The notes beneath the pieces were generated by a model, which made no database searches, was not told the DNA's origin, and was given only the letters and a program-made list of their open reading frames with translations. The position numbers were made by a program, and so were the translations under genes. Positions 1 to 12,500 of a DNA stretch of 64,000 nt are shown here, piece after piece. Source of the stretch: Mesaphorura yosii (lineage: Eukaryota > Arthropoda > Collembola > Poduromorpha > Tullbergiidae); assembly GCA_009869945.1 (NCBI GenBank), contig WIXG01000004.1:1-64000 (forward strand). Direction: 5' to 3'. Each line of letters starts with the position of its first letter. Positions within the stretch are counted from its first letter, which is position 1.

Positions 1-3
1 TCT

Positions 4-430
4 TCATCCCGTCGCCCCGCCAAGGGCTGAAAACAGGACGCTTCCGAGTGGCACAAATGTGAGGGATGTCCCATTCGGCCGGTTTTGCAAGGCGGCCGAT
101 AAATTGAAGAGTTGGTTGAAAACTGCAAATGAATTGTTTCCTAATTAATTTAGCTTCTCATGTCAATATTATACAGGAAAGAACCTTACACAGCCTTCCT
201 TGCCCGTCTATCATTACTCCTTCATCCACATCCGCATCGTCCATGGGGGTGTCGTCGAGATCTGGCGAAAAAACGGACGCAGCTGGAACCTGTAAAGGAA
301 GAGTTTGCTCATTAGTTAGTTGATCAATCTCAATTAAACACCTTAAGTCAACTCTCACCTGAGGATCTGACAAAATTAGCGTCGCCAGCATTCCAAACAC
401 CGTCAGGACTAAAAATGTTCTCGATAACAT
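4..430 (-). CDS. Small predicted secreted protein, 96 aa, three exons
   Basis: Function is not recognised. Exons run 430-359, 289-190 and 122-4 on the minus strand, with phase-0 and phase-1 junctions. The donors are CAG|gtgaga and T|gtaagg, and the acceptors end tttacag and tttgcag. The start was chosen because it gives a clean signal peptide (MLSRTFLVLTVFGMLATLIL, cut near S21-D22). The mature part has a short acidic stretch rich in Asp (DLDDTPMDDADVDEG), then a more hydrophobic tail with FFNQLFNLSAAL and ends at a TGA six bases from the window edge. It has no cysteine, so it is not a disulfide-rich hormone. The first intron (69 bases) has no stop in frame, so a retained-intron form of the protein is possible. 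It could also be the N-terminus of a longer gene with alternative exons to the left of the window. Confidence 0.5.
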
Positions 431-500
431 TATTTTAGCAGGGGCTATTGTTGTGAAGCTGTGTTCGAGATCGAGTTCTTAAGGTAGCCTCCAGTCGTGC

Positions 501-541
501 CGAGTGAAACCAAGTCCTGTGGTCATCGCATCTCTTAAATA
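501..541 (-). promoter_or_regulatory. Possible core promoter of the secreted-protein gene
   Basis: On the minus strand a TATTTAA box lies at 541-535, followed by TTTCACTCG at 509-501, which resembles an arthropod initiator (TCA+1CT, with the A at 505). The spacing of about 36 bases is a little longer than usual. The predicted 5' UTR would be about 75 bases. Confidence 0.3.
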
Positions 542-3500
542 GGCGCGTCGAATAAACAATTTAAGCAAGTGTGAACCAAATTCATTTCATTGAACTTCGA
601 CACAGTTACGCCGAAATTTTTCCAGCCCAACCACGCGTGTGCTTTGAGAACTTTTCCATCGCATCGTTTTCGTTTCACTTCGTTAGCCAACTAACTTCAT
701 ATGAGTTCCTACACCGGAAAATGCTTTTTAAGAGAGTCAAATTGAAATTGGAGCAACAACTGCGCAAATTCTAAAACCTGAGTAAAGATGGTCTCGATTT
801 TCTGAACCAGGTTAGGTTTCCGCCAAGTTCGCTTAGTCAGTTTTTTCGGGTCAGATTTGTGTAAACAGATGGGAATTTTATCGACTCATGGTGCCAGGAT
901 CGTTTGAATCCCAGTGCGTCTTACCATTTTCTACTCTGAACTCGGAAATTCTACCAGTGCCTTCAGTTTTGAACAATTCGCATATTCATCATTCCTATCT
1001 GAAAACGAGCAATTTGAATTTAGAATCATGAACATGAAATGCAAACTTTTTGAAAAGATTAGAAATTCGGAGAAGCAAAGAAGGGTGACGCATAGTCACA
1101 TAATTTTGTGTGACACTCTCATTTCGCCAGCTTGTTAAATGTTGTGGTTTTAATTTCAAGCGTAGCGTACAGAAATTCTCTCTTGGTTGGTGATACAAGG
1201 CTCTAATGCAATAAGTCATTTCGGAGAAAATTTCTGCTCGCAAAAGAAAGCGCTTACACGGTACAACCAAGCTATGAACAAGAGTAGCGACTGCAAAGTT
1301 TGAAGTTTTGGCATTTCTTGAGGCGACACTTTGAAATTCGTTTTCATGCGGTGCTACTCGCCGTATTATTACACCCTTAATATGATTTGTAATATAATGA
1401 GGATGTCTTGTAGACCTTATTTATGGTGATGTAATTTCCTCCTGGTAAATGAAGTTTTGAGAACCAGACCCTCTTGGCTCAATTTTTCCCGGTTGACTTG
1501 ACAGAAGGGTAGAAAGTAGTGGTGGTAGAAGAAAGTGGATCGCTTTTGAGAAGCTGGGCATCAAGCACACACAAACCATGCATATATCTTTCATCCATCA
1601 TGCGTGAGTAACGCGTAAATGTCAATAGATGGTTTGCATATTTTGGTCTCACAAGATCAGTCAGTCAGATAGACTGGGTGGTTTCTGGTTTATCATCGAA
1701 CTTTGATTTCATTAAACCCAAGATCACAGATTACATGTGTGAATGTATGTACAAGATCGATTTATTATGTAGATTCTGTTACAGGTTACAGTGGGTGAAT
1801 TAGATTCACAGAGAAAGCAAAGCGACGAAAGAGGGTTGCAAGTTGCAATGAGGATCAAGAAGCACTTTTGGGCATCATTAAGAAACGAATGCAAAGAAGG
1901 AAGAAATATACGAGTAAGTGCAAGAGCATATGATATGGTCGCAGCCTGGTACCCATTCGTTGTATTTTTACTATTTAAGCTTTCTCAAGTGCACTCATTG
2001 ATAGACTATCTCGGTCTGAACTCCGATCGCTCCTTCATTGAATATGCGTCTTTCAGTTCCACTGGGTTTTTCCACTACCGGCGCAGTCTCTTCTCGGGCA
2101 AAGAGTTCATCTTTTTCTTATCTTCTTTAACTTTCTTGTACAACGAGATTAATAATTATTTTTCGTAGTATTCGTTATCTCGGCCTTGTATTCACGTTCT
2201 CTCTTTCCTAAGCAATAGTCCAATATTCCATAGTCTCGAAACGATAATCTAAAGTGCAGTTGTAAAGAACAACCCTCGGTCTCGTCCACGGACTCGTTTT
2301 GAACTACTAGCAGCTTTGAATTTTGTGAACCATTCGCCTCATATTGCGGTGCGGTAACGAATTAAGAAAGTTTGAAATCTCCAAAGGCTGGCCTTCATCC
2401 ACGTTTTTAAATTACTATCATCGAATATTCTCTCATTCTTTCAGTTTCTCCTTTCTAATGGGTGGATTACATGATTTCATAGAGTAGGAATAAATTATGC
2501 GAATTTGAAATTGAAAGGAGTTTCAGATGCGCAGTGTAGCTGGATAAAAAATATTCAGAAGGAAGAAATTCGATTTTTTCCTACTTTAAAGTTCCACTTA
2601 CATTTCTCCTTTATTTTTTCTTTGACTTTTCCGAGGTGGATTACTCAACTCAACTTTTCTTTCTTTAAACAGAAAAAGAAAAGTTTACTGAGTAAAAATA
2701 AGATGAAATGTGTCAACCTGCGGAAAGTAGAAATGTGACCTTAGTTGCAGCTTCTTCATGAGCTATGCTACTAAGGACACTCCGCAGTCCGTTCCGTTCG
2801 CTTTATAATCCATCGAATGAAGCAAGCTGCGAATCGTCAGAAACCTAAATAAGATGTATTGCATTTCATTGCTTAGAAATGCTACTAACGCTTTCAATGA
2901 TGAGAATGTTGACATGAGCCACTTTCGAAACATAATTTGGGCTCTTTGCCTGAAGTATAAATATTTATTGTAATAACAACTGAGCAACAGAAGTCCGACT
3001 CGGCTGTTCCCCAACTCTGGCGTGGTCATTTTGTTGTGTACACATACTTCGTTGTAAACATTGGGCCACAGCCGCTGAGCCACCACAATAGAATGTGTGA
3101 TTCATTTCTGTGGTTGCGAGAATAGAATGGATTTCGTCGTTTCTGTATACGTATTGTGTATTGACGATGCAGCAGTTTCATTTAAGAAATATTTGTGCTA
3201 CTTACGGCGTTGCTATCATTGAGACAAAACGCATTGCACTTCATGCATGCATCATTGCATCGAATGGAATCGGATTCGGATGTTAAACTCTCGGAATAAT
3301 TTCAAGCTCTGTCTCTGATATTTTCTGTTTGTCAAAGTCAATTTATTAATAACAATAACTACACGACTTTTCCATACGCGTTTCGCATATTCGCATATGA
3401 ATTCTCAAATTCCAAATACAATTCATAAATATGAAATGACAGTCGTTCTCCCCAGTCTCTAGCCTGGTCTCGTAATAAATCGTCGTATACGGATTCAATA

Positions 3501-6500
3501 TTGTTAATACTGTCAACAACAAAACTTCAAATGCATATGAGCCTTATGAATGCGGGCATTTCTCAGTGCTTCCTGTTTCTGGTGACTTTCACTCTAAAAT
3601 ATGCGTTATAATCCACATGTATTATGTTTTTAATGGTTGTATTGTTTGCCTTAGAATCTCCGTATTAATAGAATAGACCATCAATAAATAAATCGCATGT
3701 GTGTGAGAGACATTTGACCCCTTTGCAAAAGTTTCTCCTTCAGCGACTTTCAAAATTAATGTCAAACTGTGTGGATTATGAAAAAAACTAAAGAGACGCG
3801 AGGCATTAGCTTCAGAAGATATTTTGAAAGAGATGTACGTTTGGACTCTTTGGAGATTGGACACTGCGCTTCCTTCTGTCCACTTTTACTCAAATACCGC
3901 CATGAATACATTATGAGGATGTCAAGACAAAATTCCCGTTTGCTGTATTTTCGCTGACTAAACTTTTCTGTCGTCTCATGGCGTGCCGAGACGAGCCATG
4001 CTGCATTGCATATGTATTATGCTATGTTCATATTTTCCATATTTGAATAAAGCAACGTACGGACTGATACGGGCGAGCAAACTTTGTTCTTGCAGAAGCA
4101 CTATTTTATTGAATTTACGCGTAGAATTATGCTCACTTCTTTCTCTTCTGACAACAAACAAAACCTGGAGTCTTTTCCCTCTGCGAATTCATAAATCTTT
4201 GACAAAGTTATTCTGGTCATTCTGTCATCTTCCATTTTTCACAGAATTTAAACTACGCTATCCCACATTTCTACGTCTACGATTTTGGGTTAGGGCCAAC
4301 TCTTGGACATACTCCCGCTGTTCGATCTCGACGAACACGACATCGGAGACACACTGCATGCACGCATAATTTTACATTAATTCGAAGACTGACCCATACA
4401 AAAGGATTTGATATTCAAATGTGTAACAAACCTAGAACCTAAATCTACATGTCTTTCTCCAGTGCTCTTAAAACTTCAATTCTTCAATTCAGATCTATGG
4501 AACAAAATTGGCATAACTTGAACTTCAGTTAATTGGACCAAGGCGCTCATTCCAAGTCATCAATCAATCCCTCATCTTTTCTGATGAGCAAGTCACAGGT
4601 CTCCTGCAATTTTTGTCTCAACCTCGCACACAGTTAACCCTACAACGCCAGACGTAGAACCAGGATCAATGGATCCACGACGACGGAATTAATAACGCGA
4701 TGACACAATCGTGAGAGTGAAGAAATGATATTAGACTTTCTCGTGAACATGTCTGACATTATTCAAAGTAATGCTGAATGTCAGAGTTTAAAAAAGGTAC
4801 AACTTGTACGCGCACAATTGGAAAACATGAAAATGCAATCTGTTCTTCAAACGGAGAAGCGAAACTGTCAAGTATGTACGAGAATATTCTCACGGTATGC
4901 AAAAGCAGGCGAATAGGCTGAGAAGTGTTTATGTGAAGAATGCGGTGTGAAGTCAGTCAGCGGATGAGAAATACATTTTGGATGTGATTTCTGCAAGATT
5001 TTTTTATATTTCCTTTTCTAGTAGAACAAAAGTGCGAGACAGGACGAAAAGTGGCTGAGTTCATGCGGCCATAAATAATCCTGGGCGCGTTTAATGGTGT
5101 TTAAAGTTGGAATCTGCGACGTAGAGGAAGAAGCAACAGCAACGAGCAAAGAACAAGTCGCACATCTGACATTTAATAAAATAAAAGTGTGTGCAGTATC
5201 AAGTGAGCATTACTCTTTTCTATTATTTTGAAAAATGTCTCCTGTCGACTCCTTCCACTGCTTGCTAGATACTACCTTCACGCCTCGCGCAACCCACTGT
5301 CTAAACCGACAATGAATGCAGTGGCAAATCTTCGGTGCATTCTTTGAAGTCAAGTTCAAGGTGCGTGGTTTGTATTCCACGCCCTTTTCAGACTGCCTTC
5401 AGCCATGCTTAATTTCTAAATCAATCTTTGGTGCACGGGGAAATTCTCAATTTCACATTTCATTATTCCACGCTAACACTCACAATGAACTGACAGTGGC
5501 AATGATTAAAAATTCCGAATGCTTAAGTACATTCTGACAACAATTCTAAATAGCATGCTTTATCTCTGTCACTCATTCCTCTTTCAGTCGTCGTAGCTGT
5601 ACACTAAAAACTTTCAAACTACGTTTGTGGCTTGCGATAGTCGTGAAGAAACCGGGAAATGAGCCCGAAACCCAAAGCCGTTAGCTGAGAATTCAGAGAA
5701 GCGAAGTGCGCGAATAACACTGAGGAGACCGAGCGATGCATTTATCAATTTCCATTTCAGACCAGGGCGAGAATAAACTACGTCAACTTATTCTGCAAAA
5801 GAATAAGTTAATGGTCCATGAACTAACTTATTTTTCTTCCTCTTGTCTACTCCGCAGAGCTCGTTTGTCGTTTGGATCGGTCCTAGGAATTTGGGTAGAG
5901 AATTCGCAGTCAAGATTCAAGTAAGTGCAGCGCTTAGTATTCATGATACTATTTTCTGCAGGAACTGTAAAACAAAAGTACAAGCGTTAAGACAAGCATT
6001 ATTCGGACGCTGGTGGTGGCGTGACTCGCAGTTTCGCAACAACCAAGCTCTGAATTTAAGAAACTCGACTTTCGCATGGAAAGCAAGCATTTCGCCTCGG
6101 CGTAATGCATCCGCCAGAACGAATTTGGCTATCCACATTTCAAAATGCCCAGCTTCTGCAGTTTGCTGTATAATTTAGGTCATTTAGGTTAGCAACCGCC
6201 TTCTACGCAACTGGATTTACGCGAACAAGTACTTCGGTACACAAACGCTGAAAGTATTTACAAAAGTCAGAGACATAAATTCAAAATCGATTTATAATGC
6301 TTCGGGATATGTAATATCAGCTACTCATCTTGCTCCGCATTCATTCACGAGTTCATGACATGCTTCCTCTTCCTCAAATCCTCAGTTCTTGGTGCGGATG
6401 CTATTTTCTGAGCTAGTGTCGAACTAAATCCCGAATCTCAATGTTTATAAAGATTATTGGGTCCATAAATCATATTTTTTGCTGCGCAGCAAAGTGACAA

Positions 6501-9500
6501 GCCTTTTCAGCGCTTTTATACACCACTTTCAAAGTGAGGCAAAACAAGACAGACCTCAGGAGAAGTTGATGACATTTTCTGGGTTCCTGGATTTACATTG
6601 AATTCGGGTGCAGAAATCTGAAAGCTATCGCAACATCCAATGCGAGAACTTCACCATGGCCCCTCGAATTATTGCACCTGTACATTTCTGGAGATTCAGT
6701 CGAAGTAAATAGACAAATTACGAAACCTCAAAGTCGGTTATTGAGTGCACTCATTTCCTCTGAGAAATCAAAGGGCATGAATTTAAATCAGATTATTTCC
6801 TGGAGATGAAACTTCCACAAATATTTTCATTAAGGTAAACCGAAATGCAGTAGCAGCTTTGTTTCTCTAACCCCAGCCTCGTGCTAGGGCCTGTTCCTCG
6901 CACAATCCTGTGCAGCTCGTTCATGTTGCGTGTAATAAGATTAGTATAAAGATTAGAAATTTGTTCGTCTAAATGTTGCATGATTTTGTGCTGGAAATAC
7001 GGAGCCATTGTGTTATGATGATGTAATACTAACCAGCGCGGATTGCGGATTTCTAGATTAAATTGAATACGCATGGCGCATGCGAGGGCATCAAAACGAA
7101 TATGCGAGTGTAAACAAACCTATAATTATTATGCACGAGGATTATACTTCCCGTGTTTCCCAAGATTTATGCTCTCCCATTTCTCCTCTAGCTGAATCAC
7201 AGCTTAAACTTAGCACTTGTACGTTCTTTTGTGTGTTGATGCTGAGGCACAAAGCAAATAAAAGAATAAATGGAACTCGTTCTTGGAAATGCGTCAGGAA
7301 TGTCGAGCCCAACATTTCTGCAATTCTTCCAAAGTTTGCTGCACCAGGCTTATAAAACCGAACCATTTCTCATTCCTTCACGCGAGTGCTCTTTGCTAAA
7401 CATGACATTTTAATGGCTTGTGTTTGGCAGCAAGCAGAATTATTTCGACTGACTTATTTTAATTCTTGTTTTCACACTTGATCTAATATTCGTCATGTGT
7501 GAAACAGTCAAGAGGCCATTGTTCTCTTGCCTGTTGCTTGCAGCATGTGTTCGGCCCATTTCCTCCGTTCGCCACGCCAAGTTTACAGTATTGTGGTTGT
7601 AAATTTTACAACCCGGAAATCGGTGTCACGAGCCAAATTGTATGAACGAGTCTTCTAATATTTATATTATCATTTCAGAGGTCATTAAGTCCGAAACCTC
7701 TGCATCATGTGCACAATTAACTGGAGCAGTTGGCCATGCACAACAGATTACCAGCCTCACTCACATTTATTATCCGGTATCATGCAGTAACTGAGCTGCG
7801 ATCTTTTCTTTTACGGTTCTGAATAAATAAATTCTACGTTCTTAACAAACGTCAGAGATCAGACTGCAAAAGTCTTCAACCACCAACCTGAATCTGATTG
7901 TTATTCTTGACATCAGCGAATGATTGAAAGACGAATCTAAGCTGGTTAAGTAGGGAAAAGTAAAATGAGCAATAATTTACGCTAGAAATCATCAAAAATG
8001 CAAACACAAGGGCACATCCAATCCGAATTTCTAAACAGGAATTGTGCAAGTTCGCATACGCAAATCTTCTTAAAGTATGTTTATGGCCTTCAGAAGCAAA
8101 TAAATAGGTGAATTTATTAACCATGCATTGAATCCATTCATTTTGCTCAATGAAATGTGTTTGTGCTCCGATTCGAACTGAGGAAAGAAGTTCTTTCGAT
8201 TTCAATTGTATATTATTTACATTTTCCACTTTGAATCGCACACTTTGTTGTTGGTTTGATGTTTCATTGCTATTTTCTTTCGTTTCATTCGAACAATGCT
8301 GGTGTTGCTACTATTCAATAGTGGTGTGGAAGTGAAGCGTGACTCATGGGATTTTCCGTGCTTTCTAACTCTTCGTTGCTAACTTCCCAGTACCGTACAG
8401 TATTAGCACGATATCATGAATCATCTTGCAGTATGCAGTATTCCATAAAAGAGCAAAGATCCATTTCGATTCCATTTTTCTCCTACAAAAACCAAATTTG
8501 TTGTTACTTTCCTTGAAATGCAAAAACTTTTCAATTTTCCATTTCTTTGTTGAATAAGGGAATTTATTAAAGATGTTTTTCGACTATGCACCCTGGTTTC
8601 GAAATAAATGTTCTCGGTGTGCTCACGATAACCAAAAGAGGTATGATATAAAAATATCGAAATATCTTAAGAAATCGGATGGATGATGTGAGTGCGAAAC
8701 ACAAAAAAGAATTAAATCTGAAATGTTAGGCCTACGAAGGTATCTCTCACGTATTTAAGCCAAGCTTTGCAGAAAATTTCGTCCTATGAATATAACTTAT
8801 AACGTAAGTGTGTAATGTGTAGCTGTTTGTCGAGGTTGAACCATGTGAACTGACAATCTGTGTCCATCGCGCGTATTGCGACTCTGCACACATGTTCGGC
8901 CTCAACTTCTTTTTTATTGCTATTTCCGGCGTGCAACACCGCCTTTATAATGTAAAATTATATCAAAGTTTAAAAAATTTTTACCGTCTGCCTGAGAATG
9001 TGGGTAGCATTAACAATAAGGCACTAAGAAAGTTGTCAACTTCAGCTTAAAGTTCGCCTTTCTTTTATTTATTTGCTTTGGTATTCCTTGAGCGTTCGTT
9101 CCACGGTTTCCTTCTTTATTCTTTTAAATAATATAAAATACAAGCTCAAACTTTTCAAATCTTTCACGACGTAGGAAGTTCGTTTCATTCTCCAGTTTCT
9201 TTCATTGATGGAATAACTTATAAGTGTATCGATTCTGGCGAAGGCATCATTTCTCTATTTCTCACAAATGTGTGGTATTTCGGCGCAACATGTTGCTCAA
9301 GTGTCTCCAGTCCAAATGAATTGAGTGGTAGAACCACGAGATTAATTTTGTAATCAAGACAATGCGTTGCATTCCCTCCTCGTGCTCGTCGGCGAAAGAT
9401 GATGAACTCAAATGAGTTGGTCGTGGTCACACAGTTTTGAAGAGTGCAGATGATGAGAGCAATTTCGATGATGAAATTTTGAGTGTCGGTGCACAGTTGT

Positions 9501-12500
9501 TCGTACGAAATGAAATCACTGCTCTGGGATTCGGATTAACCCCTTGCTGAGTCACTGAAGAATTTGCGAGCACAACAAAACTTGGGAGCATTCGGCTCGT
9601 GCCATGGCAGATGAAATGAGCAGCAGGTTGACCACAGAATCCAATTGTCTTTGCAGTTGAAATTGCTCGGAATGAAATGAAAACTTCACACAACATTCCA
9701 GCATCCTGTGCACGACTTGAGAAGAGAGAGCAACAAAATTGGGAGTCTCATCTCAACAAGTTCGACCTGCATGGGCCATATTGTCATCACTTTCACTCCT
9801 TGAGAATGAAATATTAAGCAATACAACACAACTCCGACTACCATTAGTTCTTCCACTTGTACTCTTGCTTGCGCTCTTTCCTTCTCCCATCCCGTCTTTG
9901 GTTTCCTCTTTGAATGGAGCAATTTCTGGTCATTTCTCTTTGTTTCTGTACACTTGTCTCACTCCATGGGATCAATTTCACTCCCTCCAAAAATAATCAT
10001 TTTATGTGTTCTTCGTTTTCGTGGATGGATGCCATTCGAGCCAAGCCGGGCAAAACATGGACAGGGTAGTTGACGAAATATTGTCCTTGTGCCGCCCTGC
10101 AAGAATCCGACGTTGCTGACTGAAAGTGTTTTCCCCGTGGAGTTGTCTGCATGTAAATTGAGTCATTTATATCTATCAAATGGAAACGAGGAAAGGAAGT
10201 GAATGCGACCAAGATGACGGGACGACGGAGCCAGAAACAATCACAAAGCAATTGAAACCTTCGAGCATCGAGGACCATTCACTTCTCGAATTCTTTGCCA
10301 TTCATTTCCAGGGTTTTGAAGTTTGTAATCTCGAACTCCATTCCACGCCAAGACGTAAACTGTGCAAAAAGAAATGCATTAGCCAGATTTCTTAATTACG
10401 GATGCAATTATGCGCACTGCAGTGCGCAGCGCAGGGCGAAATCGTTTTCCATCAAGGCTTGAAGCAATCATGTCATTACAAGCGATTTCGAGTATAAGTC
10501 ATAACCTTGGAAAACTTTGCAGATTAAATATTTAATATGCCTATTGAATTCACTTCATTCTTTTCAAGAGAACGAACAGAAGTACGAATTACATGGGCTA
10601 CGTGTTCCGCAGAGAAAGAACGCATTTCTAGTAATAAGCATTATAATGACATTTTTCAGCCAGCGTAGTAGCGTGATGCATTTTTGTGATTTGAATGGAA
10701 GTCTTTTTAAGTGTTTAAAAAGTTTATTATGAAAGTTTTCCTCGATTCGTGAACTCCCGCCCAATCCAAGTGCAGGTTTGGCTTTCACTCAAAATATTAC
10801 AAGTTGGATTTCAATAAAGCGAGGTGCCTTTGCTCAAGCGTAAGTATTTATGATTATGATTATTATTGCTTCATCGTCTTTTCCTTAGATCGGCCAAACT
10901 TTTTCAATGATGAAGGAAAGAAAGTACTTGGTTCGTGCCCGTGCTTAGTTTGTCAAAGTTGCGATGAAATGCGACGGAACAGGAAGCATAAACAAGTCAC
11001 ATTTGAGATCGAGCAAGGCAGGCCAGACGAGAAAAGGATAGTCGACGTCCCTGGCTGCCTACACGTTGTTTGTTACTCCAGCAGGACACGTTCTCCACTG
11101 GAATCTTTTCAACGCAGTAGACGTTCAATTTCTTTTTATTTTCTCTGCCAAAGTTCACTCACGATCCGACGAATCCTTTCTTCGCCTTCCTCCCTTCAAA
11201 AGTTGGCTGATTCATAAGTTAAGTCTTGTTTGGCTTTCTTTACGCCTTCCTTCATAATATTTTCATTGCCGTTGATCATAACTCGAGTGATTCTTCTGCT
11301 GCCGTTATTGGCTCGTTGACTGGAGGTCGTAGCAGCTTGGCTTGGCATGTTGACTTTACGTCGCAAGTTCCTTGGCTACGCTGTCTTTCTCATTTGCTGT
11401 GGATTTCTTCAGTACATGACCATGCAATTTTCACTGCAAAAAGGTACAAGGAGGGTAAGCATGTGCTACGATACGGAAGGAAGTTCAAAATAGCACTGCG
11501 CTCGGGTCAGCTTCTTTCTTTACCTCGTCTCGGCCGAATAAGTCATACAAGTTCAATGCCCAAGCCGAAGAAACACGAAAGGCATTATTAAGCTATAAAG
11601 TTAATGATTCCTGGAAGATACGAGATCGGGGACGGAAATGATTTCGAAGCGCACGCTACAAAAGTACAATGATACAAGAAGACTGGTCATAATGGTATTA
11701 CACGACTCGACAAGCGAGAAAAACCGAGCAAACGAGAAGATTGAATAGACGAAGCAGAAACAAGCAATAATAAAAATAGCCTGCTTTGGAGTAGACGTGG
11801 ACAGAGGAACTCGCCTGCTCGCAAAATAAGTTGCATTAGCTCGACATAATAACGTCATAAACATGTTTGGGACGCAAATGAAATCCAGATCCAATAAGTA
11901 GACGGTAATACGACAGCGACAGAACAAAGGGCGAAGAGTAACAAGCGTACATGCAAGACAAAAAGACCTAACTTTTTGTGTTCTTTCGGATGGATGAAAA
12001 CTGCCTCTACCAGAATTCATACGACTGTTCGGCTCGGTCAACTTCCCAAGATTACAATCGCGAATACTTCTCGCAGTCATCAAAAATAAGTAATAGATAT
12101 TGGATTCTAAATTAATGCACCAAAGAGGGGAACGAACAGTGATCTGAAATTGACCGATGTCCTTTGGGCTGCGCTCCTCTTGACCTGAGTTGAAAAGCGG
12201 AAAATTCTTGCCTCCCTTCAGTATCTCTACCGGAATGTCTCCACATATCAAACACATTGTAATGCGTGTAAAGAACAATGGGTAGTGGGGATTGAAACTA
12301 AGGAACTCTGGCCGGTCGTGCTCATCTGGCGATAAGCATTTGATATGACATCGCACTTGAGCGTAGTCTAACTCGTAATCAATCTCACACCGCTTTACTT
12401 GTGTACTTCTGTTGGGACAAATTGCTTTATCGAATTCTGAAGCCTGAACCTGCACCAGTCAAGATGGCATTGCATTGCTATTGCTATCATCATATTCCAT

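Noticed and set aside
1-122. Cysteine-rich neuropeptide reading (CKTGR... GRR) of the first 122 bases
   Set aside because: That reading uses the wrong phase for the splice at 190/122. The correct phase gives FFNQLFNLSAAL and no cysteines.
1791-2168. 125-codon ORF on the plus strand
   Set aside because: Starts at a non-ATG codon (GTG); Phe/Ser-rich like translated AT-rich DNA, with no supporting signals.
10804-11591. Two plus-strand ORFs of 137 and 121 codons
   Set aside because: Composition is not protein-like, no consistent splice chain joins them, and no motif was recognised.
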